DNA of 6,009 bases from Oscillospiraceae bacterium (GTDB taxonomy: Bacteria; Bacillota; Clostridia; Oscillospirales; Ruminococcaceae). Every line of letters starts with the position of its first letter. Within the stretch, counting starts at the first letter, position 1. The notes beneath the pieces are model-generated. The model was not told the origin of the DNA, made no database searches, and saw only the letters and a program-made list of their open reading frames with translations. The DNA is taken from contig JAQXFT010000205.1 of the NCBI GenBank assembly GCA_029005335.1, positions 1 to 6,009 of the forward strand, given 5' to 3'. Positions 5,253-6,009 of the stretch are shown here, in pieces. A program made the translations under genes and the position numbers.

Positions 5253-6009
5253 TCAGCCGAGCTTAACTTCAAGAGCAGATTTACGGTCTTCATATCCGGG
5301 CTTTCCGAGAAGTGCAAACATATTTGACTTATAGCTTTCAACGCCGGGCTGATTGAAAGGATTTACTCCGAGTACATATCCTGAAACTGCACAGGTCTTT
5401 TCAAAGAAGTAAATCAGATAGCCGAGTGTAAATTCAGTTGTATCGTCAATTTCTATGATGATATTAGGAACTCCGCCCTCTGTGTGTGCAAGTACAGTAC
5501 CTTCAAAAGCCTTTCTGTTTACGATTGACATATTCTGATTTGTAAGGAAATTCAGACCGTCGAGATTAGCTTCATCTGGTTCGAGGAAGAGGTCTTTCTT
5601 AGGCTTCTTTATGTCAACGACTGTTTCGAACATCAGTCTTGAACCTTCCTGAATATACTGTCCCATTGAGTGGAGGTCAGTTGAGAATACAACAGATGCA
5701 GGGAAAAGACCCTTGTTATCCTTGCCTTCACTCTCGCCGAAAAGCTGTTTATACCATTCAGCCATAGTAACGAATGCGGGGTCATAGGAAACGAGAAGTT
5801 CAACAGACTTGCCTTTTCTGTAAAGAATATTTCTGAGAGCAGCATATTTATAGCAGTCGTTATTGTCAAAATCGGCAGTAAAATCAGCCTGAGCCTTTGC
5901 AGCACCCTGCATAAGAGCATCAATGTCACAGCCTGCAACGGCAATCGGAAGAAGTCCTACTGCTGTAAGAACTGAAAAACGTCCGCCTACATCGTCCGGA
6001 ATAACGAAA
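5253..6009 (-). CDS. pgi: Glucose-6-phosphate isomerase (C-terminal 251 residues, 5' end outside window)
   Basis: The enzyme interconverts glucose-6-phosphate and fructose-6-phosphate in glycolysis and gluconeogenesis. The open frame continues past the ATG at 5912 to the right edge of the window. The visible part begins FVIPDDVGGRFSVLTAVG, the sugar-phosphate isomerase signature. Active-site residues follow, numbered in the fragment: Glu92 in FGESEGK, His113 in TDLHSMGQ and Lys227 in VESYK. Their spacing (21 and 114 residues) agrees with what I recall for the short Bacillus-type enzyme of about 450 residues, so some 200 N-terminal residues are missing from the window. The stop is TGA at 5253-5255. 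The P-loop gene follows after 35 nt. The coding sequence looks intact where visible, and nothing suggests a pseudogene. Confidence 0.97.
   Translation of the reverse strand, partial: FVIPDDVGGRFSVLTAVGLLPIAVAGCDIDALMQGAAKAQADFTADFDNNDCYKYAALRNILYRKGKSVELLVSYDPAFVTMAEWYKQLFGESEGKDNKGLFPASVVFSTDLHSMGQYIQEGSRLMFETVVDIKKPKKDLFLEPDEANLDGLNFLTNQNMSIVNRKAFEGTVLAHTEGGVPNIIIEIDDTTEFTLGYLIYFFEKTCAVSGYVLGVNPFNQPGVESYKSNMFALLGKPGYEDRKSALEVKLG

Noticed and set aside
5253..5912. Reading pgi as a short complete gene starting at the ATG at 5912
   Set aside because: The frame stays open to the right edge, and the upstream codons encode the conserved PDDVGGRFSVLTAVG signature, so the true start is outside the window.
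5633..5944. Minus-strand open frame of 103 codons overlapping pgi
   Set aside because: It is in another frame of the pgi coding region, where the pgi frame has the full isomerase signature and active-site residues.
1..6009. Mobile element, CRISPR array, defence system, tRNA or rRNA
   Set aside because: No direct-repeat array, transposase, phage gene or structural RNA was recognised. Genes are tightly packed, co-directional and of housekeeping type.

Overview
The window is a compact run of bacterial housekeeping genes, all read on the minus strand. In transcription order (high to low coordinates) they are: the 3' part of pgi, a small P-loop protein, yceD (DUF177), rpmF, a PDZ/radical-SAM-like DUF512 protein, der, plsY, and the 5' part of gpsA, which runs off the left edge. 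AT-rich DNA, strong AGGAGG-type ribosome binding sites, the short Bacillus-type Pgi, the four-cysteine zinc L32 and the DUF512-der-plsY-gpsA order all point to a Firmicute of class Clostridia. A Ruminococcus-like (Oscillospiraceae) gut bacterium is my best guess, by inference only.

There appear to be three transcription blocks. Block 1 is pgi and the P-loop gene (6009 to about 4772), ending at a GC-rich hairpin at 4772-4799. Block 2 is yceD-rpmF, driven by an excellent promoter: consensus -35 and -10 hexamers 17 bp apart, with an A/T-tract UP-like element directly upstream (4715-4772). It ends at a clear intrinsic terminator at 3947-3977 (10-bp stem, GCAA tetraloop, seven U). Block 3 is DUF512-der-plsY-gpsA, closely spaced (20-nt gaps and one 4-nt overlap). 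I could not find a convincing promoter for it, so it may depend partly on read-through of the rpmF terminator.

Functionally, GpsA makes sn-glycerol-3-phosphate and PlsY acylates it, the first steps of membrane phospholipid synthesis. Der acts in 50S ribosome assembly, L32 is a 50S protein, and YceD is linked to 23S rRNA accumulation. Pgi interconverts glucose-6-phosphate and fructose-6-phosphate. The window therefore joins ribosome production with phospholipid precursor synthesis. The two proteins of unknown role are the DUF512 protein and the P-loop protein.

I see no mobile element, CRISPR array, tRNA, rRNA or phage gene, and no sign of a new multi-gene system. No gene-free stretch exceeds 121 bases. 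The points most worth checking are the UP-element promoter, the hairpin beside it, the terminator ahead of DUF512, and the two uncharacterised proteins.
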